DNA from: Silvimonas terrae
GTDB lineage: Bacteria > Pseudomonadota > Gammaproteobacteria > Burkholderiales > Chitinibacteraceae
Assembly (NCBI RefSeq): GCF_014202765.1
Contig: NZ_JACHHN010000003.1
Coordinates: 186,001 to 250,000, forward strand
Reading direction: 5' to 3'
Length of the DNA stretch: 64,000 nucleotides
In this document: in pieces, positions 63,546 through 64,000 of the stretch
How the letters are laid out: every line of letters begins with the position of its first letter
Position numbering within the stretch: position 1 is the stretch's first letter
The notes under the pieces: generated by a model
What the model was told of the DNA's origin: nothing
The model's database searches: none
Seen by the model: the letters and a program-made list of their open reading frames with translations, nothing else
Translations under genes and position numbers: made by a program

Positions 63546-64000
63546 TCTTCAATCTCGCAGCGGTAGCCAATACCGCGCACGCTGTGAATGAGGCGTACCT
63601 CAAACGGGTCGTCCACCTTGGCGCGCAAACGCCGGATAGCGACATCCACCACATTGGTGTCGCTGTCAAAATTCATGTCCCACACGCGGGAGGCAATCAG
63701 CGAGCGCGACAGCGCCTCGCCTTCGTGTTCCACCAAGAGTTGCAACAGCGCAAACTCTTTGTTGGTCAGCACAATGCGCTTGCCTGCACGCAGCACGCGG
63801 CGCTTGAGTACATCGATCTGCAAGTCCGCCAGCTCCAGAAACTCTGCCTCACGCGGCGGGCCACGGCGCAGCAGGGTGCGCACGCGTGCCACCAGTTCGG
63901 CAAAGGAAAACGGTTTGACCAGATAATCATCCGCCCCCATTTCCAGACCCTTGATACGGTCGGTCACGGCTTCCCGCGCGGTCAGGAACAGCACCGGCAC
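63542..64000 (-). CDS. OmpR/CusR-type response regulator, C-terminal part
   Basis: The gene runs off the right edge, so the first ~75 residues including the phospho-Asp are missing. Visible are the receiver end ('[44 protein letters not shown]'-region with the switch Thr and Lys) and the winged-helix domain ('[49 protein letters not shown]'-region). It works with the kinase encoded next to it. Confidence 0.93.
   Translation of the reverse strand: MPVLFLTAREAVTDRIKGLEMGADDYLVKPFSFAELVARVRTLLRRGPPREAEFLELADLQIDVLKRRVLRAGKRIVLTNKEFALLQLLVEHEGEALSRSLIASRVWDMNFDSDTNVVDVAIRRLRAKVDDPFEVRLIHSVRGIGYRCEIEE

Overview
The window is a GC-rich, densely packed stretch of what looks like an aerobic betaproteobacterial chromosome, possibly Neisseriales/Chromobacteriaceae. 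That placement rests on overall protein character and on ATTCCC-N8-GGGAAT repeats resembling Neisseria dRS3; no rRNA or other strong taxonomic marker is present.

Left part (1-13,500): the end of a GH31 alpha-glycosidase; a ParD-like antitoxin gene overlapping a methionine aminopeptidase gene; a sugar-uptake locus (LacI regulator facing a CUT1 ABC transporter and a GH3 beta-glycosidase) with repeated ACGTTA operator-like sites; a GAF-GGDEF diguanylate cyclase; a chemoreceptor; a DUF1653 protein; and an FMN reductase. About 13,685-15,240 is a small island: a tRNA-Leu gene cut in its anticodon loop, an intact but different tRNA-Leu(TAA) 160 bp on, and decayed remains of an integrative element (excisionase-like and TOPRIM primase fragments).

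Middle (15,338-36,700): a formate dehydrogenase operon (fdoGHI-fdhE). Next comes the most unusual locus, a tightly coupled nine-gene operon (21,325-30,050): a frameshifted malate-synthase paralogue, a double-hotdog thioesterase-like protein, a MoaD/ThiS-like sulfur carrier ending in Gly-Gly, an acyl carrier protein, a LuxE-like acyl-protein synthetase, an InhA-type enoyl reductase, an AMP-forming acyl ligase, a LuxC-like acyl reductase, and a rhodanese-MoeB fusion. It joins a complete sulfur-carrier relay to fatty-acyl activation and reduction without luciferase genes; I know of no described system with this set. It is followed by B12-dependent ethanolamine degradation (eutBC, permease, EutR) and cobalt uptake (cbtBA).

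Right part (36,700-64,000): a repeat-rich gap, then an almost complete aerobic cobalamin pathway in several divergent and convergent operons (cobM-K-L, cobG-H-I-cbiG/cobJ, cobW-cobN-chlI/chlD, cobE-O-B, cobQ, cobD-C-arsH-F). The chlI/chlD pair shows a clear -1 programmed-frameshift signal. cobA, cobP/U, cobV/S, cobT and a classical cobR are not in the window; the ArsH-like flavoprotein inside the cob operon is a candidate for the corrin reductase step. The end holds a fluoride riboswitch with crcB, an amino-acid ABC transporter without its ATPase, a MEKHLA protein, and a heavy-metal-type two-component system cut by the window edge.

Functionally, cobalt import (CbtAB), corrin synthesis and the B12-dependent ethanolamine ammonia-lyase form one connected neighbourhood. 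The sugar locus and the acyl/sulfur operon appear independent of it.
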